DNA of 64,000 nt from Anaerolineaceae bacterium (GTDB lineage: Bacteria > Chloroflexota > Anaerolineae > Aggregatilineales > Phototrophicaceae). Both the position numbers and the translations under genes were made by a program. The notes beneath the pieces were generated by a model, which saw only the letters and a list, made by a program, of their open reading frames with translations, did not search any database and was not told the origin of the DNA. Location of the stretch: contig JAPPOB010000010.1 in the NCBI GenBank assembly GCA_028818375.1, positions 1,426,001-1,490,000 of the forward strand, in the 5' to 3' direction. This document shows, in pieces, positions 45,851-55,723 of the stretch. Position 1 is the stretch's first letter; each line of letters opens with the position of its first letter.

Positions 45851-46900
45851 TCAATCATCCTCGTAAAGCACGCAGCGCGCGCTGTGCCCCGGCTCGACCT
45901 CAATCAGGGGCGGCAGGGCCTGGTCGCAGACCCCCTCAATGCGCAGGCCGCAGCGCGAAAAGAAGGGGCAGCCCTGACGCGCTTCATAGGGGCCCGGCAG
46001 CACGCCGACGATCGATTCCAGCCGCTTAAGTTCGCCGTCCACCGTGGGGATGGAGTTCCACAGGGCGTGGGTATAGGGGTGCAGCGGTTCCTCAAAAATC
46101 CGTTCCAACGGGCCGCGCTCCATCACCTGACCCAGATACATCACCACCACCTCGTCCGACATTTCCCCGATGACGGCCAGGTCGTGCGTGATGAACATGA
46201 CCGCCATGTTGTATTCGGCCTGCAGCGTCTTGATCAGGGCCAGAATCTGCGCCTCAATGGTGACGTCCAGCGCCGTGGTCGGTTCGTCGGCGATCAACAG
46301 CCGTGGCCGACAGGCCAGGGCCATGGCGATCATCGCCCGCTGGCGCATGCCGCCACTGAGCTGGAAAGGCCAGCTGTCGATCAGTTCGGCGGCACTGGGC
46401 AGGCCCACCCGGCCGAGCAGGTCCACCGCCCGCTGCCGCGCCAGGTCCGGGCTGCTGCCGCCGTCGTGCAGCAAAATGGCCTCGCTGATCTGGTCGCCGA
46501 TTGTGTGGACCGGGCTGAAAGACGTCATCGGTTCCTGGAAGATCATGCTGATGTCCTGCCAGCGTATGGCGCGAACCTCCGGCCCGGATGCTGCGACACC
46601 GGCCAGATCGATAGTCGGCTCGCGCATTCCGGCGGGATTGTGCAACAGGATTTCGCCTTTTGTGATCATGCCGGGCGGTGGCGTCAGGCGCAGGATGGCC
46701 TGGGCCATCACCGACTTGCCGCTGCCACTCTCGCCAATCACGCCCAGAGTCCTGCCGCGCCGCACCTCCAGGCTGACCCCATCCACCGCCCGCACCGTGC
46801 CCTCGCGCAGGGGAAAGTTGACCGCCAGATCGCGTATCTCCAGCAGCAGGTCCGTCGTCGCCGCCCCGCGCCGCATATCCTGGCCTTCAGCCGCCGTCAC
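45851..46900 (-). CDS. Dipeptide/oligopeptide ABC transporter ATP-binding protein, DppD type
   Basis: About 349 residues. Walker A is GESGSGKSVMA, the signature FQLSGGMRQRAMIA and Walker B LLIADEPTTALD, with the Cys-rich C-terminal region GCPFFSRCGLRIEGVC. It energises the same transporter as the next gene. Starts are ambiguous: GTG 46900 has GGGGGTGG directly before it, GTG 46924 lies inside the previous gene, and an earlier codon at 46966 lacks support. I prefer 46900. Confidence 0.9.
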   Translation of the reverse strand: MTAAEGQDMRRGAATTDLLLEIRDLAVNFPLREGTVRAVDGVSLEVRRGRTLGVIGESGSGKSVMAQAILRLTPPPGMITKGEILLHNPAGMREPTIDLAGVAASGPEVRAIRWQDISMIFQEPMTSFSPVHTIGDQISEAILLHDGGSSPDLARQRAVDLLGRVGLPSAAELIDSWPFQLSGGMRQRAMIAMALACRPRLLIADEPTTALDVTIEAQILALIKTLQAEYNMAVMFITHDLAVIGEMSDEVVVMYLGQVMERGPLERIFEEPLHPYTHALWNSIPTVDGELKRLESIVGVLPGPYEARQGCPFFSRCGLRIEGVCDQALPPLIEVEPGHSARCVLYEDD

Positions 46901-46916
46901 GTCGCCACCCCCGCCG

Positions 46917-48134
46917 TCAGACACTGGAATAGGGGTCGGCGGCGTCGCGCAGTCCGTCGCCGACAAAGTTGAAGAGCAACACCGTCAGCAGCACGCAGAT
47001 GGCGGGCCACAGCAGCCAGGGGATGTGAAAGATCGCCACGATGTCACGGAAGTCCTGCAGCAACACCCCCCAGCTGACGGCCGGTGGCTGCATCCCCAGG
47101 CCCAGAAAACTCAGCGCCGTCTCGTAAAGCACCATCTGCGGAATCATCAGCGTGACGGACAGGATCAGGTGACTGGTGAAGCCGGGCAGCAAATGGGAAA
47201 AGATGATGCGCAGGTCTCCCGCGCCGGAAGCCCGCGCCGCCATCGCGTAGTCTTCCTCCCGCAGGGAAAGCAGGCGACCGCGCACCACCCGCGCCAGCCC
47301 GACCCAGTTCAGCAGCACCAGAATCAGCGTGATGGCGAAATACACGTAAAGCGGCGGCCATTCCTTGGGCACGACCGCCGCGAGGGTCATCCACAGCGGC
47401 AGTTGCGGAATGGCCCGCAGGAACTCGATCACGCGCTGGATGACGTAGTCGATCACGCCGCCGAAGTAGCCGGACATGCCGCCCAGCAGCGCGCCCAGGA
47501 AGAAGGTCAGGGCCACGCTGACCAGGCCGATGGTCAGCGAAATGCGCGCGCCGTACACCGTGCGCGAAAAGACGTCCCGCGCCAGCGAATCCAGGCCGAA
47601 GACCCAGATGCCGATGCGGGCCCGGTCGCCGGCCTCCCCCAGACCGAAGAGTCGGTGCCGCACTTCCACCAGTCCCGCCAGGCGATAGGGATCCGTTTCG
47701 ACGAAGAACTGCAGCGGCAAAACGACGTCCCGGTTCTCCACGAAACTCAGGCGCAGGGTGACGGGGTCGCGCTCCTGCTCCAGCCCGTAGACGTAGGGGC
47801 CGCGCAGTCCGTTCTCGTCGGACCAGTAGACGGTGCTCGGCGGCGCCTGCTGATAACGCCGGAAGCGTTGCGTCGCCTCGTAGGGCGCGATGAATTCCGC
47901 CAGGGCGGCGATGAGGTACAGCAGCAGCAGCAGGGCGGAGGAAAGCAGGGCCATGCGGTGACGGCGAAAACGCCACCACATCAGGCGCCACTGACCGGCA
48001 TAGTAATGCCGCTGGTCGGCGTCCGCCTCCGGCAGCGCCTCGCGGGAAAGGTCGGGGACTGTTTCCGGCCCGGTCAGACCGTGACGGGCCCGTACCCGCG
48101 CGCGTCTGGCCAGCAGGTCGGCGTGGCCGGCCAT
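46917..48134 (-). CDS. ABC transporter permease, DppC type
   Basis: 405 residues with six or seven membrane helices. The N-terminal cytoplasmic tail is long (about 60 residues), and between the first two helices there is an extracytoplasmic insert of roughly 110 residues (VYWSDENGLRGPYVYGLEQERDP and following) that is longer than in E. coli DppC. The EAA motif is EEDYAMAARASGAGDLRIIF. The ATG overlaps the stop of the preceding dppB-like gene by 1 base. Confidence 0.9.
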   Translation of the reverse strand: MAGHADLLARRARVRARHGLTGPETVPDLSREALPEADADQRHYYAGQWRLMWWRFRRHRMALLSSALLLLLYLIAALAEFIAPYEATQRFRRYQQAPPSTVYWSDENGLRGPYVYGLEQERDPVTLRLSFVENRDVVLPLQFFVETDPYRLAGLVEVRHRLFGLGEAGDRARIGIWVFGLDSLARDVFSRTVYGARISLTIGLVSVALTFFLGALLGGMSGYFGGVIDYVIQRVIEFLRAIPQLPLWMTLAAVVPKEWPPLYVYFAITLILVLLNWVGLARVVRGRLLSLREEDYAMAARASGAGDLRIIFSHLLPGFTSHLILSVTLMIPQMVLYETALSFLGLGMQPPAVSWGVLLQDFRDIVAIFHIPWLLWPAICVLLTVLLFNFVGDGLRDAADPYSSV

Positions 48135-49126
48135 CAGGAGCGCGCCTCGAAGCGAATGCGCGGATCGAACCAGGCCAGCACCACATCCGAAAGCAGCGTG
48201 CTCAACCAGATGATCGAGGCGTAGATGAGCAGTATCGTCCCCGCCAGGATCATGTCCTGCGCCACCAGGGAATTGAGCAGCAGCGGCCCGAGGGTCGGCA
48301 GACCCAGCACGATGCCGATCAACCCCTGCCCGGCCACGATGCCGTAGACCATCTGGCCCAGGTCGCTGACCAGGGGGTTGAGGGCGATGCGCACCGGATA
48401 CTTGCGCACCAGGCGCCGCTCGGGCAGTCCCTTGGCGCGCGCCGTCACGACGTACTGTTGCCCCAGCTGGTCGAGCAGGTTGTTGCGCACGACGCGAATG
48501 ATGCCGCCAATCGCCGGCAGGGCCGTGAGCAGGATCGGCGCCCAGAGGTGTTTGGCGGTGTCGATGGCCTTCTCATGGCTCCATGGCGCGTCCAGGTACT
48601 CCAGCGAATTGATTCCCAGCGGCACAAAGTCAAAAAAGTAGAGGCTGGCCCAGGCGAGCACGATCGCCAGCAGCCAGCCGGGCGCCCCCAGCCCGATGAA
48701 GGCCAGAAAGGTCGTCACGTAATCGACGGTGGAATACTGGTGCGTCGCCGAGTAGATGCCCATCGGGATGGCGACGCCCAGGGAGAGGACGAAGGCCGAC
48801 ACGCCGATGACCAGGGTGTAGGGGATGGTCTCCCGCAATACGTCCAGGTTTTCGCGGCCATCGACCGTGCTGCCCAGGTCCCCCCGCAAGGCGATGTTCC
48901 CGAGCCAGCGCAAATAGCGCGAAAGGAAAGGCGCGTCCAGTTGCCACTGGGCGCGCATGCGGGCGATCGCCGCTTCGTCCACCTCGATGTTCTGGGCGCG
49001 CAGGGCGATGACTTCGTTGGTCACGATGTCGCCGGGGGGCAATTCGATCAAAAAGAAAGTGATGATGGACAGCAGCAGCCAGAGCGGGACCATCGTCAGC
49101 AGCCGCTTGATGATGAAAACTTCCAA
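48134..49126 (-). CDS. ABC transporter permease, DppB type
   Basis: 330 residues with about six membrane helices; the N-terminal KRLLTMVPLWLLLSIITFFLIELPPGD is typical of DppB. The EAA motif is QYVVTARAKGLPERRLV. It forms the channel with the DppC-type protein. It follows the substrate-binding gene after a 96-base gap that can fold into strong hairpins (49139-49184). Confidence 0.9.
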   Translation of the reverse strand: MEVFIIKRLLTMVPLWLLLSIITFFLIELPPGDIVTNEVIALRAQNIEVDEAAIARMRAQWQLDAPFLSRYLRWLGNIALRGDLGSTVDGRENLDVLRETIPYTLVIGVSAFVLSLGVAIPMGIYSATHQYSTVDYVTTFLAFIGLGAPGWLLAIVLAWASLYFFDFVPLGINSLEYLDAPWSHEKAIDTAKHLWAPILLTALPAIGGIIRVVRNNLLDQLGQQYVVTARAKGLPERRLVRKYPVRIALNPLVSDLGQMVYGIVAGQGLIGIVLGLPTLGPLLLNSLVAQDMILAGTILLIYASIIWLSTLLSDVVLAWFDPRIRFEARS

Positions 49127-49138
49127 GAGTCAGTCTCC

Positions 49139-49199
49139 GGCAGCGCCATGCCCTGCGGCTCCCGCCCGGGGACGGGCCGCTGCCCTGTCGGCAGGACAG
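49139..49199 (-). repeat. GC-rich hairpins between the binding-protein gene and the permease gene
   Basis: GGCAGCG (49139-49145) pairs with CGCTGCC (49178-49184), enclosing GCGGC...GCCGC (49155-49159 and 49176-49180), and CTGTC/GACAG form a second small stem (49185-49199). A position just after a binding-protein gene fits mRNA processing that favours expression of that gene. Confidence 0.55.
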
Positions 49200-49222
49200 C
49201 GACCCGACCGTCACGCTGAAGG

Positions 49223-51106
49223 TTACTGCGGCTGGCGGAAGAAGAATTGCTCGCCCGCCCGCGACGCGCCCATCTGGGTGCCGCCGCTGGCGATGTTGCC
49301 GAAGTCCGCGTTGAAGATCGTCGGCCGCAGCACGTTTTCGATCATCGGCAGAATCCAGACGTTGTCGTAGTGCAGCTGGAAGAGCTCGTCGACCAGCGCC
49401 AGGTCTGCCTCCGAATAGGGGATGGTCGCCTTGCGCGCCACCAGGATTTCGTAAAGACGCTTGACCTCCGCCGGCGGTTCATCGCCGGAAGCGCCACCGG
49501 TATTCAACCATTCGCGCCAGGAGGCGCACCACTGGCTGCTGCCGGCGTATTCCTGGTTCATGCCGGGCCGCCACTGGTAGGTCTGGATCCAGAAGATGGA
49601 AGTCTGGGTCTGGTTGTTGCGGATGCGCTCGTTCTTGACGTTGGGGTCTTCCTGACGCAGTTCGACGCGCAGGTCCGCATAGGTCGCCAGATGGTCGATC
49701 ATCAGTTCGCCCACCGGGATCATGTCCGGCCGCACCGGCGACACCTCAATGATGAAGCTGAAGGGGCTGCCATCGGGAGCCATGCGCATGCCGTCGCCGT
49801 CGCGCCCGTCCATACCCATCTCGTCCAGCAGGGCGTTGGCGGTATCGGGGTCGAATTCGGCGGGCACCCAGGTGGGCACGCTGCCCAGACCCAGGTAGAC
49901 CACGTCGATGATTTCCTCGCGGTCGATGGCGTGGCTCAGGGCGCGGCGGAAGCGCAGGTCACTGGCGACTGCATGCCAGGCCGGGTCCCGGTTGCAGGTC
50001 TGGATGTAGAGCGCCGTCGGGTCCGCGTGCAGGATCAGCGGGATGGTCACGAAGTTGCCCGCTTCCTCGTTCTCCTTGTAGAGCGGGAAGTTGCTGTACT
50101 GCGTGCCGTAGAGGAAGTCGATGTCGCCGGCGATGGCGCCCAGATTGACCATTTCACCGTCGCCGAAGACCTGCGCCACCAGGCGGTCCAGATAGGGCAA
50201 CTGCTTTCCTTCGGTGTCCACCTTCCAGTAATAGGGGTTGCGCTCCATGATCGTGCCGGATTCGGACAGTTCCGAGACCAGCCAGGGCGTCAATTGCGGA
50301 AAGCCGATGCACTTCTCGCGCATCATGTGGTTGCGCGGACAGTCCGTGTTGTTGAAGAGCACGGGCCAGTCTCCGGCTTCAAGACCCTCGGCCGCCAGTT
50401 TGGCCGCCAGTTCGTCGCCGTCGGCATGGGCCGGGTGGTAGTCCGCCAGATAGTGCGAGGGTTTGATCATGTCGTTGTAGGAGGTCCAGGCAGTGATCGC
50501 CAGGTCGCGCAGGATGCCGCCCGAGGGCGTGTCAAAGGTCAGGCTGAAACTGTAGTCGTCCATGATGTCCAGCTGCGCCGGCGTGCCGCTGGCTGACCTG
50601 AACTTGTTGGGGAAGGAGCCGTATTCCTCGTTGCTGTAGAGGTCGTTGAACACGAAGGCCACGTCGGCCGTCGTCACCGGCACGCCATCCGACCAGCGCA
50701 GGCCCTCGCGCAAGGTGAAGGTGAAGACGGTGGCATCCTCGTTGACCGAAAAGCTCTCGGCCACGTTGCCGTAGAAGCCCTCGACGTCAATGCCGGGGGC
50801 GGCGATGATGGGCTCCAGATTCATGACGTACATTTCGCCGGAAAAGCCGAAGGCGCTGGTGAAGGCCGTGCGCAGGGTGCCGCCATGCACGCCCGGCTCC
50901 CACTCCGGCTGGTCTTCCAGCGAGACCAGCAGGCCCGGCCCGACGACCAGCGGGTTGGTCGGCAGCCGTTCCGCCAGCGGCGGCAACTCTCCGGCATCCA
51001 CCTGGGCCTGGAAGGGATCGAGGCCGGCGTCCTGGGCCAGGCCCGCGCCGCCAATGGCGACCAGGGTCATCGTCACAAGGGTGACAAGAACGCGGAATAC
51101 AATCAT
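49223..51106 (-). CDS. ABC transporter substrate-binding protein, family 5
   Basis: 627 residues with a signal peptide (VFRVLVTLVTMTLVAIGGAGLAQD). The domain is SBP_bac_5, with LREGLRWSDGVPVTTADVAFVFND and RRALSHAIDREEI as family hallmarks. Members bind peptides, nickel or oligosaccharides; this one sits next to a sulfatase and a GH32 enzyme, which may point to an oligosaccharide. The total length is larger than E. coli DppA (535). ATG 51106 has GGAGGA five bases before; the upstream TTG does not. Confidence 0.9.
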   Translation of the reverse strand: MIVFRVLVTLVTMTLVAIGGAGLAQDAGLDPFQAQVDAGELPPLAERLPTNPLVVGPGLLVSLEDQPEWEPGVHGGTLRTAFTSAFGFSGEMYVMNLEPIIAAPGIDVEGFYGNVAESFSVNEDATVFTFTLREGLRWSDGVPVTTADVAFVFNDLYSNEEYGSFPNKFRSASGTPAQLDIMDDYSFSLTFDTPSGGILRDLAITAWTSYNDMIKPSHYLADYHPAHADGDELAAKLAAEGLEAGDWPVLFNNTDCPRNHMMREKCIGFPQLTPWLVSELSESGTIMERNPYYWKVDTEGKQLPYLDRLVAQVFGDGEMVNLGAIAGDIDFLYGTQYSNFPLYKENEEAGNFVTIPLILHADPTALYIQTCNRDPAWHAVASDLRFRRALSHAIDREEIIDVVYLGLGSVPTWVPAEFDPDTANALLDEMGMDGRDGDGMRMAPDGSPFSFIIEVSPVRPDMIPVGELMIDHLATYADLRVELRQEDPNVKNERIRNNQTQTSIFWIQTYQWRPGMNQEYAGSSQWCASWREWLNTGGASGDEPPAEVKRLYEILVARKATIPYSEADLALVDELFQLHYDNVWILPMIENVLRPTIFNADFGNIASGGTQMGASRAGEQFFFRQPQ

Positions 51107-51170
51107 TGCTTCCTCCAAAATCAGCTACGAAATCATGTAACGTCTGTGTTTTCAGGGATTTCCCGCTCGC

Positions 51171-52511
51171 TTACCGTCCCGCCAATGCCTCCTCCAGCCC
51201 GCGGCGCAGGCCCTTCAGAATCTCCTGATATTGCGGATCGCGCAGGGCATTGTGCATCTCGCCGGGGTCAGCCGCCAGGTCCACCAGTTGCTCGCGACCT
51301 GAACCCTCGTTGTAGAGCATGTACTTGTGGCGCCCGTCCGTGACCATGCGTCCGATTTCGCTTTCAACCGGCGCCAGTTCGCGCCAGGAGACGGCCGCCC
51401 GCCCTTCCAGCAAAGGACGCAGACTTCTGCCGCGCAGGTCTGGCGGCGGCGCCACACCGGCGGTGTCGCAGATCGTGGGTAGCAGATCGAGGCCGATGGA
51501 GACCGGCCGGTTCTCGAGGGCGCCACGGCGCCGCACGCCCGGCCCCGCGATGAGCAGGGGGACGCGGGCGGCCTCGTTGTAGAAGGCTGTTTTGTGCTCC
51601 ATGCGGTGGCTGGCGTTCATCTCGCCGTGGTCGCTGGTGAAAATCACCAGGGTCTCGTCGGCCGCGCCGCTACCCTCCAGCGCCTCCAGAATCCGGCCGA
51701 CCTGCCCGTCGACGCGCTCCGTCAGGCGGGCGTAGGCATGGCGGTGCAAGCGCCAGCGCTCCTCGTCATAGCGTTCCCGCGCCAGGCGCTTGAAGGGGCT
51801 GCGGGTCTGCATCCGGGAAATGGCCTCGGGCTCCTCCGGCGGAATGTCGAAGTTGTCCGGCAGCGGCGGGCAGTGCCAGGCGAAAAACTCGTCGCGCGCC
51901 ATACCCGGCGGGATGGCCAGGGCCGCGTCCAGCTCGCGCAGTTCGTCGCTGCTGTGTCGCTCAAGCTGCCTGCGCCGCTCCTCGTCCGCAAAGTCGCGGA
52001 TGGCCATGTAGCAGATGTCGTGCGGATTGATGAAGCAGGCCACCAGGCAGAAGGGACGCTCATGCAGGCCGCGCAGGACCTCCGCGCAGGCCCCGGCCAG
52101 TTCATCGCGATCGTCCCGGCAAAATGCCTCGAAGCCCAGATCCTCCGGCGTCCAGCCCGCAGGCAGATGCTCCTTGCCGCCCCAGAGCGTGCGGTAACCG
52201 GCGCGGCGCAATTGCCAGCCCAGGGCCCCCTGGCGGATCTCATCAGGGATTTCAGCATCCGGCCCGTCGTCGTTGTGCAGGATCCCGAACTCACCCCCCA
52301 TGCGCCCCGTCACCAGGCTGAAACGCGAGGGCAGACACATGGGGTTGCTGCACCAGGCCTGGGTGAAGCGCAGACCCTGCCCGGCGATGCGGTCCATGGC
52401 CGGCGTGCGCAGATGGCGGGTACCGGCACAACGCATCATGGAGGCGCCCTGCTGATCGCTCACGACCAGCAGGATGTTGGGCCGCTTTCCTGTCTTGCCG
52501 CTGGCCATCAT
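51171..52511 (-). CDS. Sulfatase (formylglycine-dependent, Cys type)
   Basis: 446 residues. The sulfatase signature C59-L-P-S-R63 in NPMCLPSRF needs conversion of Cys59 to formylglycine by a maturase that is not in the window. Metal ligands are in LLVVSDQQG and IFTSDHGEMNASH, and a lysine for substrate is in WGGKEHL. No signal peptide is seen, so it is probably cytoplasmic. The substrate may be a sulfated sugar, aryl sulfate or choline sulfate. The gap to the GH32 gene has a TACAAT -10 at 52561-52566 (minus strand). Confidence 0.93.
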   Translation of the reverse strand: MMASGKTGKRPNILLVVSDQQGASMMRCAGTRHLRTPAMDRIAGQGLRFTQAWCSNPMCLPSRFSLVTGRMGGEFGILHNDDGPDAEIPDEIRQGALGWQLRRAGYRTLWGGKEHLPAGWTPEDLGFEAFCRDDRDELAGACAEVLRGLHERPFCLVACFINPHDICYMAIRDFADEERRRQLERHSSDELRELDAALAIPPGMARDEFFAWHCPPLPDNFDIPPEEPEAISRMQTRSPFKRLARERYDEERWRLHRHAYARLTERVDGQVGRILEALEGSGAADETLVIFTSDHGEMNASHRMEHKTAFYNEAARVPLLIAGPGVRRRGALENRPVSIGLDLLPTICDTAGVAPPPDLRGRSLRPLLEGRAAVSWRELAPVESEIGRMVTDGRHKYMLYNEGSGREQLVDLAADPGEMHNALRDPQYQEILKGLRRGLEEALAGR

Positions 52512-52594
52512 CCGGTCACTTTTGTCAGGAATTTCTCTTCAGTTGCGGAGGGTGGAAGGGATTGTAGTGCCCCTGCGGATATCCGGCCAGAAAT

Positions 52595-54049
52595 TCAGCT
52601 GGCCCGCCCCAGCCGCCAGGCCCGCAAACGTCCAACAGCCGTTTCGCCGCCGCGGCTGAAGAGCCTCACGCCCGTCGCCTCCGGGCCGGGATAGATCCGC
52701 TGCGCCAGAAAACGCTGGCGACCGGCGAACAGCTCCAGCACGGAGCGATCGAGGAACAGCCGCAGGCGGGGCCCTGTCTCTGGATCGAAACGGAAGGGCG
52801 CTTCCTGCAGGGTCCGTCCCTGCAGATAGTCCAGGTCCGCGCGTCCGCCGGACCGGCTGAAATCGATTCGTATCGCGGCCGCTTCGCGCGTGAAGGAGAT
52901 GCGTGTCTGCTCGCTGCCGTCGGGCGAGCGGCGCAGGACCAGGCCGAACTCTTCAGCATTCGTGCGCCCGAACTCGACGTCGAGTTCGAGGCTGTCGCCA
53001 GCGATCCCGGGCAGCTCGAGTTCCCCGTCGTCTTCAACCAGCAGGCCCCTCAATTCCCGCGGCTCCCGACGCAGCGCCTCCAGTTCCGCCGCCGGCTCAT
53101 AGAGAATGGTCCCTCCGCCCGGCGCCAGTGAGATCACCACGGGCATGCTCAGCACGCCGGACCAGCCCGATCGCTCACAGGCGGCCTGACTGCGCCCCTC
53201 GTGGAGATTGGCGAACAGGATGCGCCGTCCGTCTTCATCCAGCAGGCAGCGCGGGGCATGGAAGTTGCCGCCGGGCCAGTTGATGGGACCAAAGGCTTCC
53301 GCTTCGAAGCGCTGTCCCCGATGGTGCCCGAGATAGAAACGGCTGCCCGTCGGCCTCACGTAGCCCTGCGGCCGGCGGTGACAGAAGTGCAGCAGCATCC
53401 ACCTGTCGCCCAGTTCGAAGAGCTGCGGGCAGGAGCAGTCGTCGCCCGCGTCCGTCCAGCGCCGCTGCGACTGGAAAAAGCGGTCCACATACTCCCAATC
53501 CTGCAGGTCGCGCGAGCGGAAGAGGTACAGGGCATCGCCCGCGCCGCTGATGTCGCGCGTGCCGGTCAGCGCGTAACACCAGTCGCCTTCCTGCCAGGCA
53601 GTGACGTCGTTGCTGCGGGGATACAGCCCCTCCCCCTGCACCGGATGGCGCAGGACCGGATGTCGGGGATCGAAGCGCCATGACATCAAATCGCCCTCAG
53701 GGTTGCTGGCGATGCAACTGGCCCCGCCGCCGTCGGGATGGGGGAAGATGAGGGTCGGCGTCCCCTTGAAGACGAAGAGGCCGCCCGTTTGACCCCGCTT
53801 CAGGGCGTCCGGGTGCCGCTCCCAGTTGACCAGATCGCTCGACGAAATGTGCGCCCAAACCTTGTAGACGTAGCCATCGCTGCGTCGCGGCGGGCCCGCC
53901 TGCGCCCAGGAACTGTGGAGAAAGAAGACATGGTAACGCCCCTGCCACTTGATGGCCGCGCAGGGGTCCCAGAGCAGGCCTTCCTCTGGCAGATAGTGCC
54001 AGACGGGCCGGTCATGGTCCTGCAGGGTCTTTTCCTGACCCGCACTCAC
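52595..54049 (-). CDS. Glycoside hydrolase family 32-like enzyme
   Basis: 484 residues. A five-bladed propeller (about 15-330) is followed by a C-terminal beta sandwich. The nucleophile Asp is D28 in LLWDPCAA (WMNDPNG in invertases). The RDP-type motif is WRFDPRHP. The acid/base EC motif is replaced by SC in DCSCPQLFELG, so if it works the acid/base must come from elsewhere, perhaps an Asp just upstream. GH32 enzymes hydrolyse fructosides. There is no signal peptide, so the sugar would be cleaved inside the cell. It is 83 bases upstream of the sulfatase gene. Confidence 0.8.
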   Translation of the reverse strand: MSAGQEKTLQDHDRPVWHYLPEEGLLWDPCAAIKWQGRYHVFFLHSSWAQAGPPRRSDGYVYKVWAHISSSDLVNWERHPDALKRGQTGGLFVFKGTPTLIFPHPDGGGASCIASNPEGDLMSWRFDPRHPVLRHPVQGEGLYPRSNDVTAWQEGDWCYALTGTRDISGAGDALYLFRSRDLQDWEYVDRFFQSQRRWTDAGDDCSCPQLFELGDRWMLLHFCHRRPQGYVRPTGSRFYLGHHRGQRFEAEAFGPINWPGGNFHAPRCLLDEDGRRILFANLHEGRSQAACERSGWSGVLSMPVVISLAPGGGTILYEPAAELEALRREPRELRGLLVEDDGELELPGIAGDSLELDVEFGRTNAEEFGLVLRRSPDGSEQTRISFTREAAAIRIDFSRSGGRADLDYLQGRTLQEAPFRFDPETGPRLRLFLDRSVLELFAGRQRFLAQRIYPGPEATGVRLFSRGGETAVGRLRAWRLGRAS

Positions 54050-54249
54050 GCTGTCGCCTGTCGCTCACTTCCTGCCAGTTGCAGGCCCACGCCTTCCTCT
54101 TTGCCAGGCAGAAAACGCCAGGCGCCTCACTGGTCTGCGAATCCCGCTGTCAGGTAAACTGTGGCGGCGTCAATCCAGGCCGGATTGTAGTTGCCGGCGG
54201 GCGTTCCGGCCATCAATTTCCAACAGGGGCGAGGCGGGGAGTCACGACG

Positions 54250-55305
54250 ATGGGCATGATTGTCGATACCGACGTCCATTGTGGCGTCAGCAAACAGCGC
54301 ATGCTGGACTTCCTGCCCGAACCCTGGCGCACGCGCGTCGCCGACGGCAGCGACGGCCCCGGGCACCTGGGTTACTGGAACCCCAACGGCGTCAACCGCC
54401 GCGACGCCGTCACGCCCGACGGCCGTCGCATTGAGGGCGACCCGCAGACCCTGGCGCAGTACCACTTCGACCATTACAACATCGACTTCGGCATCCTCAA
54501 CGCAGGCGGCGTGCACGTCGGGCTGTCGCCGGAGCCCGACTTCGCCGCCGCCTACTGCAGCGCGATGAACGACGTCTACGTCAACGACTGGCTGACGGCG
54601 GACGAGCGCTTCCGCTATTCCATGATCGTCTCGCCGGCGGACCCCGCGCTGGCCGCCGACGAGATCCACCGCCTCGGCGATCACCCGGGCGTGGTGCAGG
54701 TGCTCATGCCCAGCGGCGCGCAGTACGGCTACGGCCACCGCTTCTATCACCCCATCTATGAAGCGGCGGAAACCCGGGGCCTGCCCGTGGCGATCCATCC
54801 TGGCTCGGAAGGGCGCGGCGTGTCGGGCGCGCCCTCGTCTGCCGGTTATCCCGGCAGCTACTTCGAGTGGCACAGCAACCTGGTGGGCAGTTACATCGCC
54901 CACATGATCAGCCTGGTGGCTGAAGGCGTCTTCATCAAGTATCCCGGGCTGAAGTTCGTCCTGATCGAGGGCGGCGTATCCTGGCTGCCGCCCGTCCTGT
55001 GGCGCCTTGACAAGAACTGGAAATCCCTGCGCATGACCGTCCCCTGGCTGGAGCGACCGCCTGGAGAGATCGCCTGCGAGCACATCCTGCTCACCACCCA
55101 GCCCATCGAGGAGCCGGACAACATCGCTCACCTGCACGCCATGCTGGGCATGTTCCCGGCGGACAGGATGCTGATGTTTTCCACCGACTTCCCGCACTGG
55201 GACGGCGACACGCCGGACTTCGCCCTGCGTCTGCTACCGGCCGACCTGCGCGACGCCGTGATGTGGGAAACGGCCTGCCGACTCTACAGGCTGCCAGTGC
55301 CGTAG
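54250..55305 (+). CDS. Amidohydrolase family 2 (ACMSD-like) metal-dependent hydrolase
   Basis: 351 residues. The metal motif DTDVH lies at residues 6-10, the barrel histidine is in LPVAIHPGS, another ligand region is SLVAEGVFIKYPGLKFVLIEGG, and STDFPHWDGDTP supplies the last aspartate. This group includes decarboxylases and hydrolases of carboxylated aromatic compounds. GGGGAG (54235-54240) precedes ATG 54250. The Rieske gene starts 2 bases downstream, so the pair is co-expressed. The 5' end is present as a copy at 56434-56605. Confidence 0.88.
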   Translation: MGMIVDTDVHCGVSKQRMLDFLPEPWRTRVADGSDGPGHLGYWNPNGVNRRDAVTPDGRRIEGDPQTLAQYHFDHYNIDFGILNAGGVHVGLSPEPDFAAAYCSAMNDVYVNDWLTADERFRYSMIVSPADPALAADEIHRLGDHPGVVQVLMPSGAQYGYGHRFYHPIYEAAETRGLPVAIHPGSEGRGVSGAPSSAGYPGSYFEWHSNLVGSYIAHMISLVAEGVFIKYPGLKFVLIEGGVSWLPPVLWRLDKNWKSLRMTVPWLERPPGEIACEHILLTTQPIEEPDNIAHLHAMLGMFPADRMLMFSTDFPHWDGDTPDFALRLLPADLRDAVMWETACRLYRLPVP

Positions 55306-55306
55306 C

Positions 55307-55681
55307 ATGCCTGAGCGGGGGCTCTACGCCGTGGCGCCGCTCGACGAGCTGCCGCCGGGCTCGCGCAAGATCGTCGACGTAGACGGGCGATCGATCGGCC
55401 TCTTCAACGTGCAGGGCCGGATCATCGCCGTGCTCAACGTCTGCCCGCATGAACTGGCGCCCGTCTGCCTGGGCCGCTGGAGCGGGACGACCACGCCCGC
55501 TCCGCCCGGTCAATTCCACTGGGGCCGCGAAGGCGAGATCCTGCGTTGCCCCTGGCACGGCTGGGAGTTTGACCTGCCAAGCGGCGATTGCCTGACGGAC
55601 CGCCGCCGCCTGCGCCGCTTCCCCACCCGCGTGGCCGACGGACAGGTCTTCGTGGACCTCTCCCCCGGCGCCAGGGCCTGA
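55307..55681 (+). CDS. Rieske [2Fe-2S] ferredoxin-type protein
   Basis: 124 residues. The cluster motifs are VCPHELAPVC (CxH in NVCPH) and CPWHGWEFDL. Such small Rieske proteins pass electrons to oxygenases or are regulators. No reductase or oxygenase partner is nearby. The location directly after the amidohydrolase (1-base gap) suggests a joint role in the breakdown of an aromatic or heterocyclic compound. Confidence 0.9.
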   Translation: MPERGLYAVAPLDELPPGSRKIVDVDGRSIGLFNVQGRIIAVLNVCPHELAPVCLGRWSGTTTPAPPGQFHWGREGEILRCPWHGWEFDLPSGDCLTDRRRLRRFPTRVADGQVFVDLSPGARA

Positions 55682-55723
55682 AGCGTTTCAACGGCCCGCC
55701 ATCTGAATCGCCGGTTAGCGCCG

